A stretch of DNA of 18,207 bases from an uncultured Collinsella sp. (GCA_900552295.1 URZB01000006.1:1-18207); one strand, 5' to 3'; counted from the stretch's first letter, positions 1-6,661 are shown. The notes: a model not told the origin generated them from the letters alone. Made by a program: numbers and translations.

Positions 1-966
1 CTCAACGACATCGACCGCGTCTACGTGATCGCTTGCGGCACCAGCTATCACGCTGGCCTCATTGCCAAGAATCTCATTGAGGGCTGGGCTCGCATCCCCA
101 CCGAGGTGGAGGCGGCCAGCGAGTTCCGCTATCGCAACCCCATCATCACGCCGACGACGCTCGTCGTGGCCGTGTCCCAGTCGGGCGAGACGGCCGACAC
201 TCTCGCCGCCATCCGCGACGCGCGCATCAAGGGCGCCAAGGTCTTCGGCATCACCAACGTGGTGGGCAGCCCCGTGGCGCGTGAGAGCGACGGCGTCATC
301 TACACTAAGGCCAACAAGGAGATCGCGGTCGCCTCGACCAAGAGCTTCATCGGCCAGGTCGTGAGCCTTACGCTTTTGGCCCTGCTGCTGGCGCAGGTCA
401 AGTACCGCTTGACCACCAAGCAGGCGCGCATGCTGTTCCGCGAGCTTTCCGATACGGCCGAGCAGATCCAGTGGATTTTGGATACCCAGACCGAGGCCGT
501 TCATGAAGCTGCCCTGCTGTGCAAGGACGCGCAGTCCGCACTGTTCGTGGGCCGTGGCATGGGTGCCGCCATTTCCTACGAGGGCGCGCTTAAGCTCAAA
601 GAGGTCAGCTACCTGCACGCCGAGGCATATGCCGCCGGTGAGATGAAGCACGGCCCTATTGCCCTGATCGACCCGGGCTTCCCTGTCATCGCCGTGGCCA
701 CCAAGAGTGCCACCTACGACAAGACCGTGTCGAACCTTATGGAGTGCAAGGCGCGCGGCGCCAAGGTCATCGTCGTTGCCACCGAGGGCGACGAGGAGAT
801 CAACAAGATCGCCGACTGCATCATCCGCGTGCCAGCAGTCCGCGACGTGTTCAGCCCCATTACGGCGAGCGTTCCCCTGCAGCTGCTCGCCCGCGAGGTC
901 GCCATCCTGCGCGGCTGCGACGTCGACCAACCTCGCAACCTGGCCAAGAGCGTCACGGTAGAGTAG
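1..966 (+). CDS. glmS: Glutamine-fructose-6-phosphate aminotransferase, C-terminal part (5' end outside window)
   Basis: This is the isomerase half of glucosamine-6-phosphate synthase, a cytoplasmic enzyme that makes glucosamine-6-phosphate from fructose-6-phosphate and glutamine, the first step towards UDP-GlcNAc and peptidoglycan. The reading frame is open from base 1 (LNDIDRVYVIACGTSYHAG), so the gene starts upstream and the N-terminal glutamine amidotransferase domain is missing only because of the window edge. About 321 residues are visible. They show two SIS sugar-isomerase domains: the ACGTSYHAG and SQSGETADT motifs in the first, and GRGMGAAISYEGALKLKEVS followed by HAEAYAAGEMKHGPIALI in the second. 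The C-terminus PRNLAKSVTVE is the family's conserved tail, so the 3' end is intact. A strong terminator follows 27 bases after the stop. The 5' UTR, where a glmS ribozyme could lie in some bacteria, is not visible. Confidence 0.96.
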   Translation, partial: LNDIDRVYVIACGTSYHAGLIAKNLIEGWARIPTEVEAASEFRYRNPIITPTTLVVAVSQSGETADTLAAIRDARIKGAKVFGITNVVGSPVARESDGVIYTKANKEIAVASTKSFIGQVVSLTLLALLLAQVKYRLTTKQARMLFRELSDTAEQIQWILDTQTEAVHEAALLCKDAQSALFVGRGMGAAISYEGALKLKEVSYLHAEAYAAGEMKHGPIALIDPGFPVIAVATKSATYDKTVSNLMECKARGAKVIVVATEGDEEINKIADCIIRVPAVRDVFSPITASVPLQLLAREVAILRGCDVDQPRNLAKSVTVE

Positions 967-992
967 TTGGTTCCGCCGTTCTAGCGACCAAA

Positions 993-1028
993 GCCCGGCT
1001 CCGCATCAAGACGGAGCCGGGCCTTTTC
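993..1028 (+). terminator. Rho-independent terminator of glmS
   Basis: A perfect 11-bp stem GCCCGGCTCCG (993-1003) pairs with CGGAGCCGGGC (1012-1022) around an 8-base loop and is followed by CTTTTCT. It lies 27 bases behind the glmS stop codon. Confidence 0.87.
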
Positions 1029-1048
1029 TGCATTTGCCCAGATAAAGT

Positions 1049-1079
1049 CTGCCAAAATGAACCTGTCCCTTTTTGGCAG
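1049..1079. repeat. REP-like palindrome, possibly also the terminator of the GntR gene
   Basis: CTGCCAAAA (1049-1057) is exactly complementary to TTTTGGCAG (1071-1079) around a 13-base loop. Read on the minus strand it contains AAAAAGGGACAGG, which resembles the core of the palindrome at 10889-10917 (AAAGGGACAG). It abuts the stop codon of the GntR gene (minus strand, ending at 1081), where its hairpin could stop that transcript. Short dispersed palindromes of this type are known as REP sequences, often mobilised by RAYT transposases. No such transposase is in this window, so the family assignment is inference. Confidence 0.5.
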
Positions 1080-1080
1080 G

Positions 1081-1776
1081 TTAGCGGAGCTTGCTGGTCT
1101 CGAAGTACTCGGGGAACTGGTCCAGAACCTCGGTTTGGTTGCGGAACATCATGTGCAGGTGCTTGCTGACCAAAAAGCTCGCTTCGATGGGATCGCGACC
1201 GGCGATAGCGCGGCGGATTTGCTTGTGCTCGTTAACAATCTCCTGATTGTCGAGCGTCTGCGTGGCGGCGCGCAGCCAGCGGAAGCGCTCCAGGTCGGCA
1301 TTGGTCTCTTCGAGCCACGACCACACGGTGCTGCGGCACGCGATGCTAAAGATCATGCGGTGCATGAGGTTGTCGCTTAAAAAGAAGCCGATGCGATCCT
1401 CCTCGGCCATGGTCTTTTCCTGCAGCGCGATGGCTCGGTCGAGCTGCTCGATGCCTGCAGAGGTGGCACGGGCACAGCACTCCACAATCACCTGCTTTTC
1501 CAGGTGCTCGCGAATGTAGCAGGCGCTCTCGGCAAGAGTGAGGTTGATGGGCGAGACATAGGTGCCGCTTTGGGGCACGGTGCGCACCAGGCCCTCTTGC
1601 GCCAGACGCACCAGCGCCTCGCGCACAGGGGTGCGCCCCATATCCAGGTCGTCGCAAAGCTGCTTGACGCCCAGCTTTTCGCCCGGCTTGTAGTCCAGGT
1701 AGACGATTTTGCGTCGAATGGTGTGGTAGGACTGATCCTGTAGGCTCGTTTCCTGCTCGCCGACGTGCATCGATTC
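1081..1776 (-). CDS. GntR-family transcriptional regulator, FadR/FCD subfamily
   Basis: This is a ligand-responsive DNA-binding repressor or activator of about 231 residues. The N-terminal winged helix-turn-helix (about residues 11-74) reads SYHTIRRKIVYLDYKPGEKL, then LCDDLDMGRTPVREALVRL and EGLVRTVPQSGTYV, a textbook GntR motif. The C-terminal all-helical FCD domain carries the expected metal or ligand residues: the Asp and His of DNLMHRMI, the His of NEHKQIRRAI and the His pair of SKHLHMMF. The first in-frame ATG is at 1812, but no Shine-Dalgarno precedes it. The ATG at 1776 has GAGG four bases upstream, so I prefer it with reservations. The gene is divergent from the YeiH-family transporter at 1976. 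The shared 199-base gap suggests that it controls that gene, itself or both. FCD regulators usually sense organic acids or related metabolites; the ligand here is unknown. Confidence 0.85.
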   Translation of the reverse strand, partial: ESMHVGEQETSLQDQSYHTIRRKIVYLDYKPGEKLGVKQLCDDLDMGRTPVREALVRLAQEGLVRTVPQSGTYVSPINLTLAESACYIREHLEKQVIVECCARATSAGIEQLDRAIALQEKTMAEEDRIGFFLSDNLMHRMIFSIACRSTVWSWLEETNADLERFRWLRAATQTLDNQEIVNEHKQIRRAIAGRDPIEASFLVSKHLHMMFRNQTEVLDQFPEYFETSKLR

Positions 1777-1975
1777 TTCCATAGTGCCTCGCAACCGTTC
1801 TATCACACTCATATATCAGTTGTTAATTATGCCGCGAATCAGCTCTCCGCGGTGGGTAATTCGGCTGTCGCCCGAGAACTATTGCGGCATCTTAGTCTGT
1901 GTTTGCGCAAGGCTGCGCTCAATGTTGCCGTATCATAAGCCGTCGCAAACGTGAAATAGAAAGAAGGAATCCCAT

Positions 1976-3010
1976 ATGCAACTGGCAAATATCGTACGCG
2001 AGCGCTGGAAAGGCGTCTTGTTCTGCCTGATCATCGCTATCCCCGCGACGTTGCTCGGCAAACAGATTGAAGTGGTCGGCGGTCCGGTATTTGCCATCCT
2101 CTTTGGCATGGTCCTGGCGCTCGTCTTTCCCAAGAATCGTCGCGAACAGCTCGCCGCCGGCGTTACCTATACGTCCAAAAAAGTCTTGCAGTACGCGGTT
2201 ATCCTGCTTGGCTTTGGCATGAACCTCTCCCAGATCCTGTCCAAGGGCGCCCAGTCGCTGCCCATTATCGTGGCGACAATCTCGACCTCGCTTGTCATCG
2301 CCTTTGTGCTCTGCCGCGTTATGAATGTGCCGGGTAAGATCGCGACGCTTGTGGGTGTGGGTTCGTCGATTTGCGGCGGTTCTGCTATCGCCGCGACTGC
2401 ACCCGTCATCGATGCCGACGATCGCGAGATTGCCCAGGCCATTTCGGTCATCTTCCTGTTTAACGTTATCGCGGCGCTCGTGTTTCCGACGCTCGGCGGC
2501 ATGCTCGGGCTGACCAACGAGGGCTTTGGCCTGTTTGCCGGCACCGCCATCAACGACACCTCGTCCGTAACGGCCGCGGCGAGCGCTTGGGACAGCATGC
2601 ATCCCGGCGCCAATGTGCTCGAGAGCGCCACGGTGGTCAAGCTCACCAGGACGCTGGCCATTATTCCCATCACGTTGGCGCTTGCTTGCTGGCAGATGCA
2701 TCTGGCGCGCAAGGCCGGCGGCGACGCCAAAAGCACGTTCTCGATTAAACGCGCGTTTCCCATGTTTGTGCTGTTCTTTGTGCTGGCGAGCGTGATCACC
2801 ACGGTGCTTCAGCTTCCCGCGTCCTTTACGGCGCCCATCAAGGAGCTGTCGAAGTTCTTTATCGTGATGGCCATGGCGGCTATTGGTTTTAATACCGATA
2901 TCGTCGAGCTGATCAAAAAGGGCGGCAAGCCCATCGCGCTGGGCTTTTGCTGCTGGATTGGCATTGCGTGCATGAGTTTGGGAATGCAGCACGTGCTGGG
3001 AATCTGGTAG
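1976..3010 (+). CDS. YeiH/UPF0324-family putative sulfate exporter, integral membrane protein
   Basis: A 344-residue polytopic inner-membrane protein of the YeiH family (Pfam Cons_hypoth698). Database names call members 'putative sulfate exporter', but the substrate is poorly established. Hydrophobic segments recur along the whole length, starting at VLFCLIIAIPATLLG. The family hallmark LVGVGSSICGGSAIAATAPVI lies at about residues 121-141, and a second conserved block, GTAINDTSSVTAAAS, at about 188-202. The length fits the family. The start is supported by AGAAGGAAT 6-10 bases before the ATG. In enterobacteria yeiH is linked to the LysR regulator YeiE; here the divergent neighbour is a GntR/FCD regulator instead. 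A TATCAT -10-like box lies at 1931-1936, but I cannot find a good -35 for it. Confidence 0.9.
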   Translation: MQLANIVRERWKGVLFCLIIAIPATLLGKQIEVVGGPVFAILFGMVLALVFPKNRREQLAAGVTYTSKKVLQYAVILLGFGMNLSQILSKGAQSLPIIVATISTSLVIAFVLCRVMNVPGKIATLVGVGSSICGGSAIAATAPVIDADDREIAQAISVIFLFNVIAALVFPTLGGMLGLTNEGFGLFAGTAINDTSSVTAAASAWDSMHPGANVLESATVVKLTRTLAIIPITLALACWQMHLARKAGGDAKSTFSIKRAFPMFVLFFVLASVITTVLQLPASFTAPIKELSKFFIVMAMAAIGFNTDIVELIKKGGKPIALGFCCWIGIACMSLGMQHVLGIW

Positions 3011-3063
3011 AGAAGTAGCTTATTTGCGTGCTGCGTGCCGGTGAGCGCATTCTCACGGTGGAG

Positions 3064-3151
3064 CGATAGGAGCTCTTGCGGGTATGGCTTGTCCGCAGGT
3101 TTATAAGTCCCGAAGAGCTCTTATCGCCCCGCCAGGATGGCGATGCGGGGC
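3064..3151 (+). other. Structured intergenic segment: long hairpin followed by GC-rich hairpin
   Basis: CGATAGGAGCTCTT (3064-3077) pairs with AAGAGCTCTTATCG (3113-3126) over 14 positions with one G-U pair. Inside it TGCGG (3077-3081) can pair with CCGCA (3093-3097). Directly adjoining is GCCCCGC (3126-3132) pairing with GCGGGGC (3145-3151). No U-tract follows, so this is not a standard terminator, although it could close the YeiH transcript. I recognise no known riboswitch or RNA family in it; the region between 3011 and 3274 has no convincing gene. Confidence 0.45.
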
Positions 3152-3185
3152 AACACCTATACTCGCAGGACGGCGCTTTCTGCCC

Positions 3186-3221
3186 TATAGTGTTTGGTGA
3201 GCAATATCGTTCAATTTTGAA
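3186..3221 (+). promoter_or_regulatory. Possible promoter -10 box and palindromic operator before the NtrC-like regulator
   Basis: TATAGT (3186-3191) resembles a -10 element, but no good -35 is seen. Downstream, TTCAATTTTGAA (3210-3221) is a perfect 12-bp palindrome in an AT-rich patch that stands out from its GC-rich surroundings. It could be a binding site for the regulator encoded immediately downstream. This rests on position and symmetry only. Confidence 0.25.
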
Positions 3222-3274
3222 ACACTTGAGATGCCGGGTCTCAGATGGGGCCGCGGCTGGAGACGGGGCGAACC

Positions 3275-4492
3275 ATGGACAGCGATGCCAAGCTGCAGAT
3301 TCTGATTGAGGCATTGTCCGCAGCCGGAGCATCGGCGCTGGCAATCGACGGGCGCGGTGGCGTTGTAATCTCGACTATGAGTGACGCGGCGCTCGAGCAG
3401 GATATCGCTGCTTTTGTTTCCGAGCGTCTCGCTCGCGTGGGCGATGGGGCACGCCTGGTGATGGGCCACGAGGGCGTGCGGTTGAGCTTGACGGTGCGCC
3501 CGACGGCCAAGGAGCGCGGAGCGCTTTGGGTGGTCGTGGCGCATGAGGTGCGCGCCGCTGCGACGCATGCGGGCATCGAGTGGCTCAATGCCGACGAAGT
3601 TGAGGCTCGCTACGCGTCGAGCACGTACGGCATCGTCGAAGACGCGGCGGCGGTCGCTGCCCCCGTACGGGAGAGCTATGCGCGTGGGGTGCCCCTTATG
3701 CTCGAGGGCGAGCTGGGCGCGGGGCAGGATCAGATTGCAAGACGCCTGTACCTGGATGGACCCTATGCCGATCAGCCCTTTGTGTCCGTTGCGCTCGATG
3801 AGCTTACGGATCGCGGCTGGCGCCATCTGCTCAAAAGTTCCGAATCGCCGCTATTCCAAACGGGGCTGACACTTTGCATGGGCGGCTGGCATGCTGTTGG
3901 CCCCCAACGTCTGCGCGAGCTCGTGTCCGCAATGATCGACACGGCGCTCGCAACTCGTTGCCATGTGGTGTTGACGGCAAACGATATGCCGGGCGGCGGC
4001 GAAAGCGATCAGGCTGCCTTTGTGACCGAGCGCTTGGCATGTGCAGTGAGCGTGGCGCCTGCGATTGCCGAGCAGGGCGGCGCGTCGAAAAAGACTGCGT
4101 GCTACCTGAAGTATCTGGCAGATATGTTTAAGACGGGTGCCCCCATGTTGTCCGCCGCCGCGGTAGAGACGCTCGATGCGTACCGTTGGCCCCGCAACTA
4201 CTTGCAGCTGCGCGAAGTCTCTGAACGACTCTATATATTAGTGGGGGCGGGAACGGTGGAGCGTGCCGTGGCGAAAGAGGTGCTCGCCCAGGAGGACGTT
4301 ATCAAGACCGCGACCTTTGGTGCCCCGACGCTCGATAGCGATCTGTATATCTTGCGTCCACTGGCCGATACCGAGCGCGATATCGCGCGGTTGGTCCTGC
4401 AGCACCTTCACGGCAACAGGACACGTGCGGCAGAGGTGCTCGGTATAAGCCGCACGACTTTATGGCGCCTGCTGAAGGACAACGACCGCTGA
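3275..4492 (+). CDS. Degenerate sigma54-activator-like (NtrC/PrpR-type) regulator with Fis-type HTH
   Basis: About 405 residues. The N-terminal ~130 residues are an unrecognised sensory region. Residues ~140-325 follow the plan of an NtrC-type AAA+ domain: LMLEGELGAGQDQIARRLYL aligns with Walker A, LTLCMGGWHAVGPQRLRELV with the Walker B region, CHVVLTAND with sensor I, and YRWPRNYLQLREVSERLYIL with the typical YxWPGNxRELxN lid. Residues ~363-405 form a Fis-type helix-turn-helix (NRTRAAEVLGISRTTLWRLL). The catalytic parts are eroded: Walker A has GAGQDQ instead of GxGK(E/T), Walker B lacks its acidic pair, and no GAFTGA loop is seen. It is therefore unlikely to remodel sigma54 polymerase and may act as a plain DNA-binding regulator. 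The ATG at 3245 lacks a ribosome site. 3275 is preferred, with GGAG 12 bases upstream, though this spacing is long. The target is unknown. Confidence 0.75.
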   Translation: MDSDAKLQILIEALSAAGASALAIDGRGGVVISTMSDAALEQDIAAFVSERLARVGDGARLVMGHEGVRLSLTVRPTAKERGALWVVVAHEVRAAATHAGIEWLNADEVEARYASSTYGIVEDAAAVAAPVRESYARGVPLMLEGELGAGQDQIARRLYLDGPYADQPFVSVALDELTDRGWRHLLKSSESPLFQTGLTLCMGGWHAVGPQRLRELVSAMIDTALATRCHVVLTANDMPGGGESDQAAFVTERLACAVSVAPAIAEQGGASKKTACYLKYLADMFKTGAPMLSAAAVETLDAYRWPRNYLQLREVSERLYILVGAGTVERAVAKEVLAQEDVIKTATFGAPTLDSDLYILRPLADTERDIARLVLQHLHGNRTRAAEVLGISRTTLWRLLKDNDR

Positions 4493-4502
4493 GCGAGGCG
4501 CC

Positions 4503-4531
4503 GTGACCGCGTGCGTCGCATGTGCTACAGT
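4503..4531 (+). promoter_or_regulatory. Predicted promoter of the one-helix membrane protein gene
   Basis: GTGACC (4503-4508) and TACAGT (4526-4531) are spaced by 17 bases and resemble sigma70-type -35 and -10 boxes. Transcription would begin near 4538. This excludes the in-frame GTG at 4522 as the start codon of the following gene and favours a start at 4576. Confidence 0.5.
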
Positions 4532-4575
4532 CCAAAGAAGCATTGTTTCGATTGTGTTACGGCGTGCGGGGGAGT

Positions 4576-5151
4576 ATGGCGGAGACTTCAAAACCGAACC
4601 GAACAAAGCGAAGTGCGGCGCCGGTCAGCCGACGTACGACTTCGCGGACGTGGGGCAAAAGCGCCTCGGGGTTCGACGGCTCGTTCAAGCGCACAAAATA
4701 TGGCTATCCTTCGGCAAGCGCTCGCTTGGCCATGCAGGCCGAGTCCTCGTTGTGGGGACGAAGGCGCGTGGTGGGCTCAAAGCTCAAGCACGATGGAACG
4801 CTTGGCTACATTAGCCGCGGTGCTGCCCGCCGTAGCGGCCTCAATCCTGCAGGCTGGCATCGTTACGTGCCGATCGTGGTCGTTGCTGCGATAGTCGTCA
4901 TCGCGCTCGCAGCGCTTGGCTATGCCGGCGGCGGCGCGAGCCTGGGCACGATGTTCAAATCGCCCGAGCTCGCGCATGTTGGCACGGAGCTTGTTGAAGG
5001 CGCACGAGACCAGACGGGTGTGGCGCCCCAGCGTGGCATGGTCGCAGCTGCTGCCACCATTGCCGATGCGCAAAAGAACGAGGACGAACAAGGCGACGGC
5101 GCCAAAACGACTCACACGAACGAAACGACGACAACTCCATCGGCAAGATAA
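4576..5151 (+). CDS. Hypothetical single-pass membrane protein with basic N-terminus
   Basis: I do not recognise this 191-residue protein. The N-terminal ~95 residues are rich in Arg, Lys and Ser and poor in acidic residues (TSKPNRTKRSAAPVSRRTTS), which suggests a cytoplasmic, possibly nucleic-acid- or lipid-binding tail. One transmembrane helix follows at about residues 97-116 (YVPIVVVAAIVVIALAALGY). The C-terminal ~75 residues are acidic and end in a Thr-rich, probably disordered stretch. By the positive-inside rule the C-terminus is outside. The start is uncertain: the ATG at 4576 is preceded by GGGGGAG with only one base of spacing, and a GTG at 4564 is an alternative. The gene has its own predicted promoter and is convergent with the nitroreductase gene. 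Low-complexity composition makes homology hard to judge, but the helix and charge asymmetry argue that it is real. Confidence 0.6.
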   Translation: MAETSKPNRTKRSAAPVSRRTTSRTWGKSASGFDGSFKRTKYGYPSASARLAMQAESSLWGRRRVVGSKLKHDGTLGYISRGAARRSGLNPAGWHRYVPIVVVAAIVVIALAALGYAGGGASLGTMFKSPELAHVGTELVEGARDQTGVAPQRGMVAAAATIADAQKNEDEQGDGAKTTHTNETTTTPSAR

Positions 5152-5270
5152 GTTGCGAGTGGGGCAGCAAATATGGGACGGGGCCTTTAAGCTGCCCAAG
5201 ACAGTGGCTCACTCGATGTCAGTCACCAACAGCGAGCGAGCCGCATTTGCGCCAAGGTGACGTGAAATGA

Positions 5271-5299
5271 GAGGGCGCTGACCTTCTGGTCGCGCCCTC
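5271..5299. terminator. Hairpin between convergent genes, probable bidirectional terminator
   Basis: GAGGGCGC (5271-5278) pairs with GCGCCCTC (5292-5299), and inside it GACC (5280-5283) pairs with GGTC (5288-5291) around TTCT, with one bulged T. This strong 12-bp stem lies between the convergent membrane-protein and nitroreductase genes. U-tracts are weak on both sides (GAAATT on plus, TCATTTC on minus). Confidence 0.6.
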
Positions 5300-5348
5300 G
5301 AAATTGAACGTCAGATTGGCGTGAATGCGGCTCGCGCAGCGTCAACGG

Positions 5349-5375
5349 GTTCGCCGTTCGTTAGAACGGCGGAAC
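5349..5375 (-). terminator. Hairpin directly behind the nitroreductase stop codon
   Basis: GTTCGCCGTTC (5349-5359) pairs with GAACGGCGGAAC (5364-5375) around GTTA with one bulge. Read on the minus strand it starts three bases after the nitroreductase stop. No U-tract follows, so termination is only plausible. The first 14 bases of the minus-strand version recur after the glmS stop (see findings). Confidence 0.45.
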
Positions 5376-5378
5376 TAA

Positions 5379-5900
5379 TCACCTGACGTAAACGACGTTG
5401 TCGCGGCGCGGCTTTGCCTCGGGAAGCACGTCCTCGGCGTAGCCCAGAATGCAGTTGCCCACACCGCGCAAGCTTCCGTCGGCGGGCAGACCCCACTTGG
5501 CCAGCAGTTCCAGTCCCTCGGGTGAGTCAAAGACCTCGTGCGCGCGGTGGATCCAACACGAATCGACGCCCAGCGCATAGGCTGCGTTGAGCAGGTTGCC
5601 CATGGCGAGCGAGCCGTCTTCCAGGTGCGTGGGCACGCTGCGGTCGACGAGCACTACCACAACAGTCTTGGCCCCGTAGAAGGGATCGCCATCGCTGCCC
5701 ATAACTTGGGCGTTGAGCTGCGAGAGGCGCTCGACGGTTGCGGGGTCGGTGACGGCGACGAACGTGACCGGCTGGCGTCCCATGCCGCTCGGCGCGTACT
5801 GGCCGGCTTCGATAATGCGTGCGAGCTTCTCGGCCTCGACAGGGCGATCGCTGTATTTGCGGCAGCTGCGGCGGTGGATGAGTGCTTCGATGGTCTCCAT
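5379..5900 (-). CDS. Nitroreductase-family FMN flavoprotein
   Basis: A cytoplasmic flavoenzyme of 173 residues that would bind FMN and use NAD(P)H to reduce nitro compounds, quinones or related substrates; the physiological substrate cannot be told from sequence. Visible family features are METIEALIHRRSCRKYSDRPV at the N-terminus (the RRSxRxY FMN-phosphate contact), APSGMGRQPVTFVAV (about residues 38-52, flavin loop), a central DGSLAMGNLLNAAYALGVDSCWIH helix-strand unit, and GVGNCILGYAEDVLPEAKPRR near the end. The length is typical of the short nitroreductase subfamily. The frame is open upstream to 5993, but the ATG at 5900 is preceded by a near-perfect Shine-Dalgarno (GGAGGA, three bases of spacing after the A), which decides the start. 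It is a single-gene unit, convergent with the upstream membrane protein gene. Confidence 0.9.
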   Translation of the reverse strand: METIEALIHRRSCRKYSDRPVEAEKLARIIEAGQYAPSGMGRQPVTFVAVTDPATVERLSQLNAQVMGSDGDPFYGAKTVVVVLVDRSVPTHLEDGSLAMGNLLNAAYALGVDSCWIHRAHEVFDSPEGLELLAKWGLPADGSLRGVGNCILGYAEDVLPEAKPRRDNVVYVR

Positions 5901-6191
5901 GGGTCCTCCTGACGTTGGTTTCGATGCCTCGTTCTTACCCGCCGAACCAAAACCGTAATCGCGTAGTCGGCCCCAAACAACGCAAGCTACCAAGTGGAAA
6001 AGTTGGTTTGCATAAAACTTCAGCCAGAATGTGACAAACCGGTGGGATGGTTAAACGTTTTATCCCGTCTACCCTGCGGTTTTTTACCACTTGCCTAAAT
6101 GATGCGCGCATAAGCTCTGATAAAGGTTTTACTAAAGGAGCACCAACGTTTATCAACGCGCCATGGTGGCGCCGGGCCAGGAGGTAACATC

Positions 6192-6482
6192 ATGTTCCAG
6201 GCTGGAGATGTCGTCGAGACCGACTTCGAAGGATTTCTGAAGCTGCTGCGTTCCAAGACGCGCGCTTTCGTGTCGATCAATGATCACGAGTACTACATCA
6301 CGCACACCGATGGCTATTGGCGTGTTCAGGATTGCGAGGCCCTCAACGATAAGGGCCACTTTACTGACTGCTCCGAGCTGGTCAACACGGTCTGCGAGGT
6401 CGTCGAGCTGCCGTGGATCTGCGGCAAGAGCCTGCACGATAGCTTCTCGGGCGCCACGGTCTACGAGGCCGTTGCTGCCTAA
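6192..6482 (+). CDS. Small conserved-looking cytoplasmic protein of unknown function
   Basis: I cannot name this 96-residue protein. It has a strong ribosome site (AGGAGGT, five bases before the ATG), a strong terminator directly behind it and codon use like its neighbours, so it is surely expressed. It has no signal peptide or membrane helix, and is acidic overall. The sequence begins MFQAGDVVETDFEGFLKLLR and has an aromatic core (HEYYITHTDGYWRVQDCEAL) followed by KGHFTDCSELVNTVCEVVEL. The four Cys residues do not form an obvious metal-binding CxxC pair. The alternating hydrophobic pattern suggests a small alpha/beta fold. It stands alone between the divergent nitroreductase gene and the MarR-ABC operon, with a roughly 290-base leader region upstream. 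Family searches would be needed to say more. Confidence 0.8.
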   Translation: MFQAGDVVETDFEGFLKLLRSKTRAFVSINDHEYYITHTDGYWRVQDCEALNDKGHFTDCSELVNTVCEVVELPWICGKSLHDSFSGATVYEAVAA

Positions 6483-6508
6483 CGGCCAACAACTGATATT
6501 CTCTCGCA

Positions 6509-6546
6509 ACCGCCGGCGCCGCCCCCGCGCCGGCGGTCTTTTTTGT
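6509..6546 (+). terminator. Strong rho-independent terminator
   Basis: ACCGCCGGCGC (6509-6519) is perfectly complementary to GCGCCGGCGGT (6527-6537) around a 7-base loop, followed by CTTTTTTGT. It closes the 96-residue gene and insulates the MarR operon promoter just downstream. Confidence 0.92.
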
Positions 6547-6586
6547 CGATATGCTTATGTAGAGCCGACCATAAACAACGAGCGTA

Positions 6587-6615
6587 TTGACGATAGTCAA
6601 AACTCGGACTAATGT
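6587..6615 (+). promoter_or_regulatory. Predicted promoter of the MarR-ABC operon
   Basis: TTGACG (6587-6592) is a good -35 box; 17 bases later TAATGT (6610-6615) is an acceptable -10. The first of two repeated operator-like sites occupies the spacer, as expected of a promoter blocked by its own repressor. Confidence 0.5.
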
Positions 6616-6645
6616 AGAGATATAAATTGGTCAAAACTCGGACTA
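6594..6645 (+). promoter_or_regulatory. Twin operator sites, probably for the MarR regulator
   Basis: The 18-bp site TAGTCAAAACTCGGACTA (6594-6611) has inverted half-sites TAGTC and GACTA. It is repeated almost exactly at 6628-6645 (TGGTCAAAACTCGGACTA, one change), starting 34 bases later, about three helical turns. One site lies between -35 and -10, the other just downstream of the expected transcription start and directly before the MarR gene. The size, symmetry and position fit two MarR dimers repressing the operon. Confidence 0.6.
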
Positions 6646-6661
6646 TCGAATGGTGGGAGAG

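Noticed and set aside
1919..2992. Long open frame on the minus strand opposite the YeiH gene
   Set aside because: Arg/His/Gln-rich translation with no motifs, exactly antisense to a gene with clear family signatures; a typical shadow in GC-rich DNA.
3245..3274. ATG at 3245 as start of the NtrC-like regulator
   Set aside because: No ribosome site, and a small stem (TGAGA/TCTCA) lies directly before it; 3275 fits better, though not perfectly.
4522..4575. GTG at 4522 as start of the one-helix membrane protein
   Set aside because: It lies inside the predicted promoter and has no ribosome site.
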